Assembly: GCF_007752535.1 (NCBI RefSeq)
Contig: NZ_CP036426.1
Span: 8,494,001-8,558,000, forward strand
Direction: 5' to 3'
DNA: 64,000 nt
Source: Tautonia plasticadhaerens
Lineage (GTDB): Bacteria > Planctomycetota > Planctomycetia > Isosphaerales > Isosphaeraceae
The translations under genes and the position numbers were made by a program. Positions 26,075 through 39,328 of this stretch are shown here, in pieces (position 1 is the first letter of the stretch; each line of letters starts with the position of its first letter). The notes under the pieces are model-generated. The model did no database searches. It saw only the letters and a list, made by a program, of their open reading frames with translations, and had not been told where the DNA came from.

Positions 26075-27010
26075 ATGGACGTCATCTGCTGCGGGATGTA
26101 TCGGGCCTGTTCCACCTGGCAGTACGAGGTGGTGGGGCGCCTGATCGAGTGGCGCCGCAAGGGACAGCGGCTGGGGTACGTGGAGGGGCACGGCTACGAC
26201 CCCGCCCCGGGCCGTGGCCGCTTCCGCGTCCTGAAGTGCCACGACCGGCACGCGAATTTTGCCCGGGCCGTGGCCGAGGGGGACGCGCTGGCCGTCTACT
26301 CGTACCGCGACCTGCGGGACGTGGTCGACTCGATGCGGCACAAGCAGGCTCGGACGTTCGAGGCCCTGATGGCCGAGGGCCTGGTCCACCGGATCCTCCA
26401 GAATGACCGCTTCTGGATGGGCCGCCCCGGGGTGCTGGTGCAGCGCTACGAGGACCTGGTGCTCGACCCGGCGGGGGGGGTCCGAGAGCTGGCCCGGTTC
26501 CTCGGCATTGTGATCTCGGGGGACGAGGCCGAGGAGGTCGCCGAGTCGTACTCGCCGGAGGCCAACCGGCGTCGGATCGAGGAGGGCCGCCGGGAGCTGC
26601 TCGACCGGGGGGAAGACCCGGACGACCCCTCCCGGGCGATGCGGCACGACCCGGAGACGCTCCTGCACGGCAACCACCTGAGGACCGGGAAGGTCGGCGG
26701 CTGGCGGGAGGCGCTGGGGCCGGAGCACCTGGCGACGCTGGAGCGGATCGGCGGCGACTGGCTCGTCCGCCGGGGCTATGAGCCGGACCGGTCCTGGGCC
26801 CCGGCCGTGTCGCCGAGGAGGCTCGTGCCGGGCCTGGTCCGCTCCCGATGGCACGCCTGGGTCTACTTCACCGCGAGGAGGCACCCGAGGGTCGCCTCCG
26901 CCCTGAAGCGGGCGCTGGGCCTCGACCGGCTCGGCCGGAGGACGGCCCCGGGTGCCCCCATACGCCCCCGGACTCGGGGCGGCGAGGTGGAGGCCGAGGG
27001 CAGGAGATAG
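26075..27010 (+). CDS. Sulfotransferase family protein
   Basis: A 311-residue protein. The N-terminus MDVICCGMYRACSTWQYEVV matches the 5'-phosphosulfate-binding loop of PAPS-dependent sulfotransferases, and SYRDLRDVVDSMRHK matches the 3'-phosphate-binding segment (R-D-x-R-D-x-x). Such enzymes move sulfate from PAPS to carbohydrates or small molecules; planctomycetes carry many. There is no signal peptide. A GGGGAGGAGGGG ribosome site lies six bases before the ATG at 26075. It sits alone, divergent from the GT-C gene; the 277-base gap before it holds no gene. Confidence 0.82.
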   Translation: MDVICCGMYRACSTWQYEVVGRLIEWRRKGQRLGYVEGHGYDPAPGRGRFRVLKCHDRHANFARAVAEGDALAVYSYRDLRDVVDSMRHKQARTFEALMAEGLVHRILQNDRFWMGRPGVLVQRYEDLVLDPAGGVRELARFLGIVISGDEAEEVAESYSPEANRRRIEEGRRELLDRGEDPDDPSRAMRHDPETLLHGNHLRTGKVGGWREALGPEHLATLERIGGDWLVRRGYEPDRSWAPAVSPRRLVPGLVRSRWHAWVYFTARRHPRVASALKRALGLDRLGRRTAPGAPIRPRTRGGEVEAEGRR

Positions 27011-27573
27011 GGGGGAGGAGGCGGGCCGGATCCGGGCAAGCGGCCCGTCCGCGACCCGACCCGGCGAGTGGTCGCAGGTGGTCCTCCCGAGGCGGCCACC
27101 CGGTGAGTGGCCTCGCGCCGCGGGTCCGACGACCGGCGGAAAAATCGGCCGGGGGGCAAACACGGGGCGGGCGCATGTCGTAGGATGTGGGAGGGGGGAC
27201 CGCCCGAGGAGGCCGGGAGATGTGGCAAGAAGGCATCGGTTTCGCAGGACGGCGAGCACCGGGGACTTGACCTTTTCGGCGCGGCGTGCCAGAGTAAGTT
27301 CGAGGGTGGCGATTCCCTCCCTCACCGAATGTGCGAGCGGGCGGACGATCGGGCTGGCTGCCGACGATCGAGAGATCGATCGGGCGACCGCGATGGTCGG
27401 ACGCATCGAGACAGCCGACTTGAGGATCACGATCTGACCGACGCCTCCCCCGGGTTTCGGGCCCCGGCTCCTGCCGGAAGACGCCCGATCCATTGGGGGG
27501 CCGCATCGATCCCGCCTCGCCGGGCGAACGACCGCACCGGCGGCATGGAACTGGGGTTGCCAGGCGGCCCGAG
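27011..27573. other. Intergenic region without a supportable gene
   Basis: A 563-base stretch. The open frames crossing it have no ribosome site, no hydrophobic or conserved segment, and Arg/Gly/Pro-rich composition as expected of out-of-frame 70% G+C DNA. I see no tRNA cloverleaf, no long inverted repeat and no terminator hairpin. It probably carries the promoter of the following frameshifted gene. Confidence 0.5.
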
Positions 27574-28508
27574 ATGGACACAATCCCCCGTCGGGAATCC
27601 CGGGCCGCCCGGCGCGATCGCCGGGAGGCGTCCCGGGCCCTGCTCTGGTGGGTTGTCGTCGTCGCCTGCGGCCTGGCCGCGGTCGACGGCCCTCTCGGCC
27701 CGCAACATCTCTCCCTGGGCCTCGGCCTGATCGCGTCGGCAGCCGTGCCGGTCGCATGGATCGGCCGGTGGCGGATCCGATCGGACGGCGACGGCCTGCA
27801 TCGCCTCACCCCACTGGGCCGGGATCACCGTGGCCCTGGTCGGCGTTCGAGTCGGGCCTCGTCCGGCACGGGCCGGGCGCGTTCAGCTTCCATTGGCCCG
27901 GTCGTCGGGGAGGACCCCGGTCCCCCCGATTCGGCCGGATGGACGTCTCGGAACGCGAATTGCTCTACGAACTCATTCGAAGTCGGTGGACTCTCCCCCC
28001 CGCCCCCGAAGTGCCGGGTCGGATGGCGTTCGGCACCTCCAGCGGGGCCGTCATGCCGATCGGGCCGTACGGGCAACCTTGCCCGGATCGGGCCCGGGTC
28101 GCCCCTGGGTCCTGCCGGCTGGGTCCTGACGGCGTCTCGATCGGGGTCATCACCTCGCCGATGGCCCGGCTCCGAGCGGCTCCCCCGATCCCCCGGCGAG
28201 CCGTGCGGGCCCTGGAGCTGAACCGGGCCGATTTCGGCCCGCCGACCGACCGCGAGGAGGTCTGCCGCCGGCTCGCCGACCTGGCGTTGACGGTCGAATT
28301 CGTCCCGGCGGTGGTTCGCCGCGTCTTCCCGGCGATGATCCCGCCCTCGCTGCTGTCCGCGATCCCCCCGGCGATGCGAGATGGTCCCTCGGTCGCCGCC
28401 CGACGGGTCCTGATGTTCTGGCTGCTGCTGATCGTGCCGATGGCCCGGCTCCTCCGGCTGTCCGGGGGCCGGCACCGCGACCCCCATCCTCATGGGTCCG
28501 GGACTTGA
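27574..28508 (+). pseudogene. Membrane protein gene split by an apparent frameshift
   Basis: Two overlapping frames read like one protein. The first, from ATG 27574 (MDTIPRRESRAARRDRREAS), has two hydrophobic helices (LLWWVVVVACGLAAV and LGLGLIASAAVPVAWIG) and then WRIRSDGDGLHRLTPLG. Near 27815-27835 sensible sequence jumps to the second frame: PWSAFESGLVRHGPGAFSFH, followed by RMDVSERELLYELIRSRW and a C-terminal helix (FWLLLIVPMARLLRL). The order of helices, a PH-like strand set and a soluble part suggests one product of about 310 residues. One or two bases gained or lost would explain the break. Function unknown. It could be a real mutation, a sequencing error or, least likely, programmed frameshifting. 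Confidence 0.55.
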
Positions 28509-28781
28509 ATTGATCCGGGCCGGGCCGGAGGCCGATGTCGGGCCCGGCCGCACGCCGATCGACTCGACTGATCGCCGACGTTTCCCGTTCCCCACCCCCG
28601 ACCCCGCGAACCGACCGCGACCGACACCCGACGACGCATCGACCCGACCCGGCCGGGCCCTCGGGGCCCCTCCCCGACCGGCCGACGACCAACCGAACCA
28701 GAACCAGGCAACCGGCCCCCCAGGCCGGCCGATCCGGCCCCGATCGATCGAGCGAGCGGGCCGGGATGATTTCGAGGACGA

Positions 28782-32567
<3,786 letters not shown>

Positions 32568-32702
32568 GGCCCGCTCGGGCGGCCGGTCACGCGGCCGGCG
32601 GCCGGTCGTAGCCTCCGGGGACCCGGGGCATCGGCGGGACGTCGGCCCGGGCCCCCCGACTTCGAATCGAATCGACGCGACGCGAGAAGCCCCGAGCAAC
32701 CC

Positions 32703-33884
32703 ATGCCTGCTGAACTCGACACCAAGCCGACCGAGCCGACGGAGAGGCTGGCGGAGATCCGGGTGCGCTCCCCCCTGTCGATCGTCATCCCGACCTACAA
32801 GGAGGCGGAGAACATCCCGCCCCTGCTGGACCGGCTCGAGCGGCTCCGGGTGGAGCACGAGATCGACCTCGAGGTCCTGCTGATGGACGACGACAGCCGG
32901 GACGGCAGCGTCGAGGCGGTCCGGGACTGCGGCTACGACTGGTCGAGGATCGTCGTCAGGACCGCGGACCGGGGGCTCAGCCAGGCGGTGGTCGACGGCC
33001 TGGGGCTGGCCCGGCACCCGGTCGTGGTGGTCATGGACGCCGACCTCAGCCACCCTCCCGAGAAGATCCCCGACCTGATCCTCGCCCTGGAGAGCGGCCA
33101 GGAATTCGCCATCGGCTCGCGGTACGTCCCCGGCGGCTCGACCGACGACGACTGGGGCTTCTTCCGATGGCTCAACAGCCGGGTCGCCACCCTGCTGGCC
33201 CGGCCCCTGACCGACGCGCACGACCCGATGGCCGGCTTCTTCGCCTTCCGGCGGGCCGACCTGGCGCGGGCGAAGTACCTCAACCCTGTCGGCTACAAGA
33301 TCGGCCTGGAGATCATCGTCAAGTGCGGCCTGGAGAACGTCGGCGAGGTGCCGATCCGCTTCACCGACCGCGTGCGGGGCCAGAGCAAGCTGACGTTCCG
33401 GGAGCAGCTGAAGTACCTGAAACACCTCAGGCGGTTGTACATCTACAAGTTCCGCTACCTGAGCAGCTTCGGGCAGTTCGCCGCGGTGGGGCTGCTGGGC
33501 CTGGTGGTCAACCTGGCGATCCTCTCGGCGCTGGTCTGGGTCGGCGTCCCCGAGGCGACGGCGGTGGCCGCGGCGATCGCCGTGAGCATGATGTCCAACT
33601 TCCTGCTGAACCGGCGGTTCACCTTCGGCTACGCCCGGGGAGGCCGGGTGTCGACGCAATTCCTGGGCTTCGTCGGCGCCTGCTCGATCGGGGCGCTGAT
33701 CAACTACGCCGTCACGCTCGGGGTGATCTCGGCCCGGCCGTCCTGGCCGGTCCAGGTGGCCGCGGTGATCGGCGTCGGCTTCGGGACGATCTTCAACTAC
33801 CTGACCAACCAGTTCCTGGTGTTCCGGGACGCGACCCGGCCGCCGGCGGCCTCGGCCGGCGGGCCTCCCCCCCCGCTCACCTGA
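32703..33884 (+). CDS. Polyprenol-phosphate sugar transferase (DPM1-like GT2) fused to GtrA domain
   Basis: A 393-residue protein. Residues 25-245 form a GT2 domain of the dolichol-phosphate-mannose-synthase type: SIVIPTYKEAENIPPLLDRL, LLMDDDSRDGS, VVVMDADLSHPPEKIPDLI, and IGSRYVPGG. Residues 250-385 form a GtrA-like four-helix membrane domain (FGQFAAVGLLGLVVNLAILS, FLLNRRFTFGY, TIFNYLTNQFLVFRD). The fusion makes a sugar-phospho-lipid on the inner leaflet and probably helps flip it, supplying donor for the GT-C transferases here. It opens the glycan locus, 135 bases after the SNF2 gene. Confidence 0.9.
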   Translation: MPAELDTKPTEPTERLAEIRVRSPLSIVIPTYKEAENIPPLLDRLERLRVEHEIDLEVLLMDDDSRDGSVEAVRDCGYDWSRIVVRTADRGLSQAVVDGLGLARHPVVVVMDADLSHPPEKIPDLILALESGQEFAIGSRYVPGGSTDDDWGFFRWLNSRVATLLARPLTDAHDPMAGFFAFRRADLARAKYLNPVGYKIGLEIIVKCGLENVGEVPIRFTDRVRGQSKLTFREQLKYLKHLRRLYIYKFRYLSSFGQFAAVGLLGLVVNLAILSALVWVGVPEATAVAAAIAVSMMSNFLLNRRFTFGYARGGRVSTQFLGFVGACSIGALINYAVTLGVISARPSWPVQVAAVIGVGFGTIFNYLTNQFLVFRDATRPPAASAGGPPPPLT

Positions 33885-33949
33885 GCCCCCCGGCCGCCGG
33901 GAGGGGGTCGGGCGGGCCCTGGCCGGGCGGGGATCGCCCTGGTATCGTT

Positions 33950-33994
33950 CCGACTCCGGGCGCGGCGGGCCGCGGGCCGCGTGCCCGGAGTCGG
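33950..33994. terminator. Hairpin, possible transcription terminator
   Basis: CCGACTCCGGGC (33950-33961) pairs perfectly with GCCCGGAGTCGG (33983-33994) around a 21-base G/C-rich loop that can itself pair. It lies 66 bases after the DPM1-GtrA stop and 84 bases before the next gene. There is no T-run, which is common for high-GC organisms, so termination here is uncertain. Confidence 0.5.
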
Positions 33995-34077
33995 GATGCG
34001 ACCGGGGTGAGGGTGCCGCCGCCCGGGAGGCCCTCGGGGACGCCGGGCCCCGACCCTCCGGGGCGTCCACTGAGGGT

Positions 34078-35577
34078 ATGGGATCGATGCGCAGCAGCCT
34101 GCTCCCGGTGCTCCTGGTCGCCGCGGCGGCCTCGCCGCTCTACCTGGCGTCCGCCTCGAAGATCGTCGACCACGACGTCTTCGTGATGGGGGAGGTCGCC
34201 CAGATGGTCCTCGACGGGGGGACGCTCTACGAGTCGGCCTGGGACAACAAGGCGCCGCTGGCGCTGCTGCCCTACGCCCTGCCGCTGGGGCTGGCGCCGG
34301 GGTCGTACCGGGCGGTGCAGGCGGGGCTGCTGGCGATCGTGACGCTGCAGGCGATCCTGCTCTGGGGGATGCTGCGGGGGGAGGCGGCGTGGTTCCGGGT
34401 CGGGGCCGCGGCGCTGGCGATCCTGATGCCGCTGCATGCGCCGGAGTTCGTCTGGTGGTCGTCGGAGGACGTGGCGAACCTGCTGGTGATCCCGGTGGTC
34501 GTCGGCAGCTACCGGATCGCTTCGCGGGGCGAGCTGGGCCGGGGGGCCTGCCTGGGGATCGGGGCGGGGCTGGTGCTGGGCTTCCACGCCAGGCAGACGG
34601 TCCTGCTGCTGGGCCTGGTGCCGCTGGCGGCGCTGCTCGGCTGCGGGGCCCCGGCGGCGAGGCGGCTGGGGGCGGCGGCCTGGATGGCGGCGGGGGCGGC
34701 CGTGGGCCTGGCGGCGATCGCGGCGCTGATCACCTGGGTGGGGGACTGGGGGGGGTACGTCGAGACCGTGTTCCTGGCCCCCCGGCGGTACAAGGGCCAT
34801 CCCTGGAACATGATCCAGGGGATCTACGGGGCGAAGGACCGCCTGCCGGCGGCGATGATGGTGGCCTCGACGGTCGTGCTCGCGGCCCGGGGCCCGGGCC
34901 GGCCGTTCTACCTGGCGCTGGCGGCGGCATCGGCCGGGGTCGTGCTCTCGCCGATGAAGCCGTTCTACCACTACTACGAGCAGCTCACCCCGGCGCTTTG
35001 CCTGATGGTGCCGGCGGCGATCGGGAGGCTCTGCCCGCCCCGGGAGGCGCCGGTCGCGCTGGGGGCGGTCCTCGCCGCGGTGGGGCTCAACGGCGTCCTG
35101 ACCTGCGGCCACCTCGGGCTGGTCAACACCGAGCTGCCGGGGACCCAGGCCCTGGGCCCGATGGACCGCGTCGTCGAGGCGATCGAGGGGCATGCGGGCG
35201 AGGACGACACGCTCTTCGCGGCGGGAGGGGCCTCGGCCTACCTGTACTTCGCCACCGACATCCCCTCGGCCAACCCCTACTTCTGGGACCTCTTCTTCAC
35301 GACGAACATCCTCGGGCTGGCCCCCGTCGACCCGGAGTCGGTGTACCGGGACTACGAGGCCGACCCCCCGGACCTGCTCGTCCTGGACCGCCGGACGATG
35401 GCCCTCGCCCGGGGGGAGTCCGACCCGGGGGGGCTGGTGCGGTACGCGGCGATGCTCTCCGGCTGGCTGGAGTCGGGACGTTTCCAGGAGGTCGAGCAGG
35501 TCGAAGGCTACACGATCTTCCGGCTCCGGGGGCTCCCGGCGGCGAACGGGCCCGAGGCGGTCCGGGCCGAGCGATGA
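34078..35577 (+). CDS. GT-C (ArnT/PMT-like) membrane glycosyltransferase
   Basis: A 499-residue protein with a hydrophobic start and about ten helices. The first periplasmic loop has ASKIVDHDVFVMGEVAQMVL and TLYESAWDNKAPLALLPYAL, an arrangement seen in planctomycete GT39-like enzymes that use polyprenyl-phosphate sugars. The C-terminal soluble domain (FAAGGASAYLYFATDIPSAN, then PDLLVLDRRTM) is also typical. Its stop overlaps the start of the next gene (ATGA), so the two are translationally coupled. Confidence 0.8.
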   Translation: MGSMRSSLLPVLLVAAAASPLYLASASKIVDHDVFVMGEVAQMVLDGGTLYESAWDNKAPLALLPYALPLGLAPGSYRAVQAGLLAIVTLQAILLWGMLRGEAAWFRVGAAALAILMPLHAPEFVWWSSEDVANLLVIPVVVGSYRIASRGELGRGACLGIGAGLVLGFHARQTVLLLGLVPLAALLGCGAPAARRLGAAAWMAAGAAVGLAAIAALITWVGDWGGYVETVFLAPRRYKGHPWNMIQGIYGAKDRLPAAMMVASTVVLAARGPGRPFYLALAAASAGVVLSPMKPFYHYYEQLTPALCLMVPAAIGRLCPPREAPVALGAVLAAVGLNGVLTCGHLGLVNTELPGTQALGPMDRVVEAIEGHAGEDDTLFAAGGASAYLYFATDIPSANPYFWDLFFTTNILGLAPVDPESVYRDYEADPPDLLVLDRRTMALARGESDPGGLVRYAAMLSGWLESGRFQEVEQVEGYTIFRLRGLPAANGPEAVRAER

Positions 35578-36560
35578 GCGCGGACGGAACCTTGGATCGC
35601 TCGCTGCTGTCGGTCGTCGTGCCGATCCTCGACGAGGAGCAGACGCTGCCGGAGCTGGGCCGGAGGCTGGAGTCGGCCGTCGTGGGTCTGGGGTTCGTCG
35701 GGTACGAATTCATCCTGGTCTCCGACGGCAGCACGGACCGCTCCGAGGCGATCATCCGGGGCCTGGTGGCCCGGGACCCGAGGTACCGGGGGGTCTTCCT
35801 GAGCCGGAACTTCGGGCACCAGGAGGCGATTTCGACGGGACTGTCGCACGCCCGGGGGGCGGTCATCGCGGTGATCGACGGCGACCTGCAGGACCCCCCG
35901 GAGGCGATCGCCGGACTGGTCGGGGCGCTGGAGGGGGGGGCGGACGTGGCCTTCGGCGTGAGGACCGGCCGGAAGGAGTCGCTGCCGGCCCGGATCGCCT
36001 ACGCCGGGTTCTACCGGCTGCTCCGGGCGGTCTCGGCGATCGAGATCCCGCTGGATTCGGGGGACTTCTGCTGCATGAGGAGGCCGGTGGTCGAGGCGAT
36101 CCTCGCCCTGCCGGAGCGTCGCCGGTTCCTCCGGGGGCTGAGGGCCTGGGTGGGGTATCGCCAGGTCGGCGTGGCCTACGAGCGGGCGGCCCGGCACTCG
36201 GGGACGCCGAAGTACACCCTGCGGAAGCTGGTGGCGCTGGCGTATGACGGGCTGTTCTCCTTCACGAGCCTGCCGATCCGGCTGATGCAGGCGGCCGGGT
36301 TCGTGCTCTCGGCCCTGGCGATCGCGGTGGCGGCCGGGTACGTGGCCTGGTCGTTCCTCATGCCGGAGCGGTTCCCCAGCGGGTTCGCCAGCCTGATCGT
36401 CTCGATCTGGTTCTTCGCCGGGGTGCAGCTCTTCTGCCTCGGGATCGTCGGCGAGTACGTGGCCCGGACCTGCGACGAGGCCCGGGGGAGGCCCCCAGCG
36501 GTGGTCCGGGAGGTCGTCTCCCGGGAGGCCGAGGACGACGACGGCCCGGGGGCGGGCTGA
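35574..36560 (+). CDS. GT2 family glycosyltransferase, membrane-anchored (DPM1/GtrB-like)
   Basis: A 328-residue enzyme: a GT2 domain with LLSVVVPILDEEQTLPELGR, LVSDGSTDRSEAIIRGL, FLSRNFGHQEAISTGL, and the metal-binding VIDGDLQDPPEAI, then two C-terminal helices (LMQAAGFVLSALAIAVAAGY and FASLIVSIWFFAGVQLFCLG). This layout is that of GtrB/YfdH-type enzymes that make polyprenyl-phosphate glucose or related donors. The ATG overlaps the previous stop as ATGA; the methyltransferase gene follows two bases after its own stop. Confidence 0.88.
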   Translation: MSADGTLDRSLLSVVVPILDEEQTLPELGRRLESAVVGLGFVGYEFILVSDGSTDRSEAIIRGLVARDPRYRGVFLSRNFGHQEAISTGLSHARGAVIAVIDGDLQDPPEAIAGLVGALEGGADVAFGVRTGRKESLPARIAYAGFYRLLRAVSAIEIPLDSGDFCCMRRPVVEAILALPERRRFLRGLRAWVGYRQVGVAYERAARHSGTPKYTLRKLVALAYDGLFSFTSLPIRLMQAAGFVLSALAIAVAAGYVAWSFLMPERFPSGFASLIVSIWFFAGVQLFCLGIVGEYVARTCDEARGRPPAVVREVVSREAEDDDGPGAG

Positions 36561-36562
36561 CG

Positions 36563-37339
36563 ATGCAATCCGACTACGGCGCCGTCTATTCCCGGCTCTA
36601 CCGGGAGCACTGGTGGTGGCGGGCCCGGGAGCAGATCCTGCTGGACCGGCTCCGGGGGATGGGCCTGGTGGAGGGGGACGGCCTGGAGATCCTCGACGTC
36701 GGCTGCGGCGACGCCCTGTCCTTCGAGGCCCTGGGCCGTTTCGGCCGGGTCCGGGGGATCGAGGTGGACGAACAGTTGCTCGACCCGGGGGGGCCGCACC
36801 GGGCCCGGATCTCGACCCGGCCGCTGGGGGACCCGAGCTACGACGACCCGTCCTGGCGGTTCGACCTGATCACGGCCCTGGACGTGCTGGAGCACCTCGA
36901 CGACGACCGGGCCTCGGCCTCGGCGATGGCGGGGATGCTGAAGCCGGGCGGCCTGCTGGTCGTCACCGTCCCGGCCTTCGAGCTGCTCTGGGACGAGCAC
37001 GACGAGATCAACCACCACCGGAGGCGGTACTCGGCCGGTCGGCTCCGGGGCGTGTTGCAGGACTCGGGACTGGAGCAGATCCGCGTCGGCTACCTGTTCC
37101 GGGGGCTGTTCGCGCCGAAGCTGGCGGTGAGGCTGCTCAACTCGGGCCGGGGCCGCGATCGCAAGGTCCCGCAGCACGGGATCCCCCGGCCGTCGGTCAA
37201 CACGGCGATGCAACGGCTCTGCCGGCTGGAGGACCGTTTGCTGCGCCTCCTGCCCTTGCCGTTCGGGACGTCGGTGCTCGGCTCGGCCCGGGCGCCCTCG
37301 GTCGGCCTGGAAGGGGAAGGACGCCGGGCGGTAAGCTAG
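36563..37339 (+). CDS. Class I SAM-dependent methyltransferase
   Basis: A 258-residue protein with motif I ILDVGCGDALSFEALGRFG, a motif II acidic residue in VRGIEVDEQLLD, FDLITALDVLEHLDDD, and MLKPGGLLVVTVPAFELLWD. The segment DEHDEINHHRRRYSAGRLRG is common in methyltransferases next to GT2 genes in glycan loci. It may methylate a sugar or lipid-linked intermediate. It begins two bases after the upstream GT2 stop. Confidence 0.87.
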   Translation: MQSDYGAVYSRLYREHWWWRAREQILLDRLRGMGLVEGDGLEILDVGCGDALSFEALGRFGRVRGIEVDEQLLDPGGPHRARISTRPLGDPSYDDPSWRFDLITALDVLEHLDDDRASASAMAGMLKPGGLLVVTVPAFELLWDEHDEINHHRRRYSAGRLRGVLQDSGLEQIRVGYLFRGLFAPKLAVRLLNSGRGRDRKVPQHGIPRPSVNTAMQRLCRLEDRLLRLLPLPFGTSVLGSARAPSVGLEGEGRRAVS

Positions 37340-37391
37340 GGTTCTCGCGGGCGGATGGTCGGGGGCCGGGGGCCGAGGGCGGGGGGCGCGG

Positions 37392-38474
37392 ATGGGAGCG
37401 AGGAGCGGATCGCCGAGGGGGACGGCTGTCGGGACCGTCGAGCGGCGATCGACCGGGCCGGGGCCGGATCCGTCCGTCGGGCCGGGTCCGTCCGGGGACT
37501 CGGGGGAATGCCCGCTGCTGGTGGTGGTCGTCAACTACAAGTCGGCCGGGCTGGCGGTCGACTGCCTCGAATCGCTGGGCCCGGAGCTGGAGCAGGTGCC
37601 CGGCTCGAGGGCGTCCCTGGTCGAGAACGACTCGGGGGAGGGGGATCTCCTGGCCCGGGAGGTCGAGGGTCGGGGCTGGGGCGGTTGGGTGTCCCTGGAG
37701 CGGGCCGACCGCAATGGCGGCTTCGCGGCGGGGAACAACCGGGCGATCGTCCCGGCGCTGGCCTCGGCCGACCCGCCGAGGTACGTCCTGCTGCTGAACC
37801 CCGACACGGTCGTCCGGCCGGGGGCCGTCCGGGAGCTGTTGGCGTTCATGGACGCCCGGCCCGACGTGGGGATCGCCGGCAGCCGCCTGGAGTTCCCCGA
37901 CGGCCGGGCGCAGCGGTCGGCCTTCCGGTTCCCCTCGGCCCTGGGGGAGCTGGAGGGGGGCCTCCGGCTCGGCCCGGCCACCCGGCTGCTCTCGAAATGG
38001 GTGGTGGCCCCGCCGGTCCCCGAGGGTCTCGACCCGGTGCCGACGGACTGGGTGGCCGGGGCGAGCATGATCGTCCGCCGGGAGGTGTTCGAGGCCGTCG
38101 GGCCGATGGATGAAGCCTACTTCATGTACTTCGAGGAGGTCGACTTCTGCCGGAGGGCGGCGAAGCTCGGCTGGCCCTGCTGGTACGTGCCGAGGTCGAG
38201 GGTGGTCCACCTGGTGGGCCAGAGTTCCGGCGTCACCGACCGGGCCCGGGCGAGGAGGCGACGGCCGGGCTACTGGTTCGAGTCCCGACGGCGGTACTTC
38301 CGGTCGCACCACGGCCGGGCGGCGACGGCGGTGGCCGACCTGCTCTGGGTCGTCGGCTATTGCTCCTACCGCCTCCGACGCCGGCTGGCCGGCGCACCCG
38401 ACTCGGATCCCGAGCACCTGCTCCGGGACTTCGTCCGCCACTCCCTCCTGCCGACCGGGCCGAACTCGCCATGA
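37392..38474 (+). CDS. GT2 family glycosyltransferase, rhamnosyltransferase-like (WbbL type)
   Basis: A 360-residue cytoplasmic GT2 enzyme. After a 40-residue Gly/Pro-rich leader come PLLVVVVNYKSAGLAVDCLE, RADRNGGFAAGNNRAI, LLLNPDTVVRPGAV, DWVAGASMIVRREVFEAVGP and the acceptor-site motif DEAYFMYFEEVDFCRRAAKL. This is the WbbL/RfbF-like group that adds rhamnose or similar sugars to lipid-linked acceptors. The C-terminal 80 residues are basic. Its stop overlaps the acetyltransferase start (ATGA). Confidence 0.88.
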   Translation: MGARSGSPRGTAVGTVERRSTGPGPDPSVGPGPSGDSGECPLLVVVVNYKSAGLAVDCLESLGPELEQVPGSRASLVENDSGEGDLLAREVEGRGWGGWVSLERADRNGGFAAGNNRAIVPALASADPPRYVLLLNPDTVVRPGAVRELLAFMDARPDVGIAGSRLEFPDGRAQRSAFRFPSALGELEGGLRLGPATRLLSKWVVAPPVPEGLDPVPTDWVAGASMIVRREVFEAVGPMDEAYFMYFEEVDFCRRAAKLGWPCWYVPRSRVVHLVGQSSGVTDRARARRRRPGYWFESRRRYFRSHHGRAATAVADLLWVVGYCSYRLRRRLAGAPDSDPEHLLRDFVRHSLLPTGPNSP

Positions 38475-39142
38475 CGACCACCGGCAGCCATCCGTCACCC
38501 CCCGCCCTCGCCCCCGCCGAGGCCGACCCCCGGGCCCCGGGGGACGACCACCTGCCCCCGCTGCCCCGGGGGGACCGGGACCTGAACCCGCCGGGGATGT
38601 CGCTCTGGGCCCTCTGGCGGGAGGACTTCGAGACGCACGAGCGCCGCTGGCTGGAGCAGGGGTTCTGGGCCGTCGCCCTGCACCGCTTCGGCAACTGGAG
38701 GATGGGGATCCGGGCCAAGATCCTCCGGGCGCCGATGACCTTGATCTATTCGGTCTTGTTCAAGTTCGTCGAGTGCGCCGCCGGGATCACCCTGCCCTAC
38801 ACGGTGGGGCTCGGCCGGAGGGTCCGGATCTGGCACCACGGGGGGATGATCTTGCACGCCCGGTCGATCGGCGACGACGTCCACATCCGCCACAACACCA
38901 CCTTCGGCGTCTCCCGACGGGGGGTGAACCGGGCGATCCCGACGATCGGCAATCGGGTGGACATCGGCTGCGGGGCCTGCGTGCTGGGGGCCGTCCGCGT
39001 GGGGGACGACGCCGTGATCGGCGCCAACGCCGTGGTGCTGCGCGACGTGCCGCCGGGGGCACTGGCCGTGGGGGTCCCGGCCCGGGTGGTGCGCCGCGGG
39101 GCCCCGGGGGACCCCGCCCCTCCCGACGTCGAGGCGCCCTGA
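38471..39142 (+). CDS. Serine O-acetyltransferase-like hexapeptide-repeat protein
   Basis: A 223-residue left-handed beta-helix acyltransferase. The C-terminal half has hexapeptide turns (GVSRRGVNRAIPTIGNRVDI, GCGACVLGAVRVGDDAVIGA) and the catalytic-region His in DVHIRHNTTFGV, resembling CysE and colanic-acid acetyltransferases. The N-terminal part has the ILRAPMTLIYSVLFKFVECA helices also found in planctomycete glycan loci. In this setting it more likely acetylates a sugar than serine. The ATG overlaps the preceding stop. Confidence 0.82.
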   Translation: MTTTGSHPSPPALAPAEADPRAPGDDHLPPLPRGDRDLNPPGMSLWALWREDFETHERRWLEQGFWAVALHRFGNWRMGIRAKILRAPMTLIYSVLFKFVECAAGITLPYTVGLGRRVRIWHHGGMILHARSIGDDVHIRHNTTFGVSRRGVNRAIPTIGNRVDIGCGACVLGAVRVGDDAVIGANAVVLRDVPPGALAVGVPARVVRRGAPGDPAPPDVEAP

Positions 39143-39328
39143 CGCGGCCGATCGCCGATTTGACAGACCGTCGAGATGGCTGCTATGCCTTCCTGTGGGA
39201 CGGCCGATCCGTCGCGGAGTGGCGGGTGATCCCGGCCGGTCCGGCCGCCCCGATCTCCGTGGAATCCCCTCGAACCCCCACCCCGGAGCCGGGCCGGTCG
39301 TCGAAACCGACGGGCCTGGACTGACGCG

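Noticed and set aside
27011-27573. A search by eye for a tRNA or small RNA in this gene-free stretch.
   Set aside because: No T-arm consensus (GTTCRA) with pairing arms and no strong terminator-type hairpin was found.
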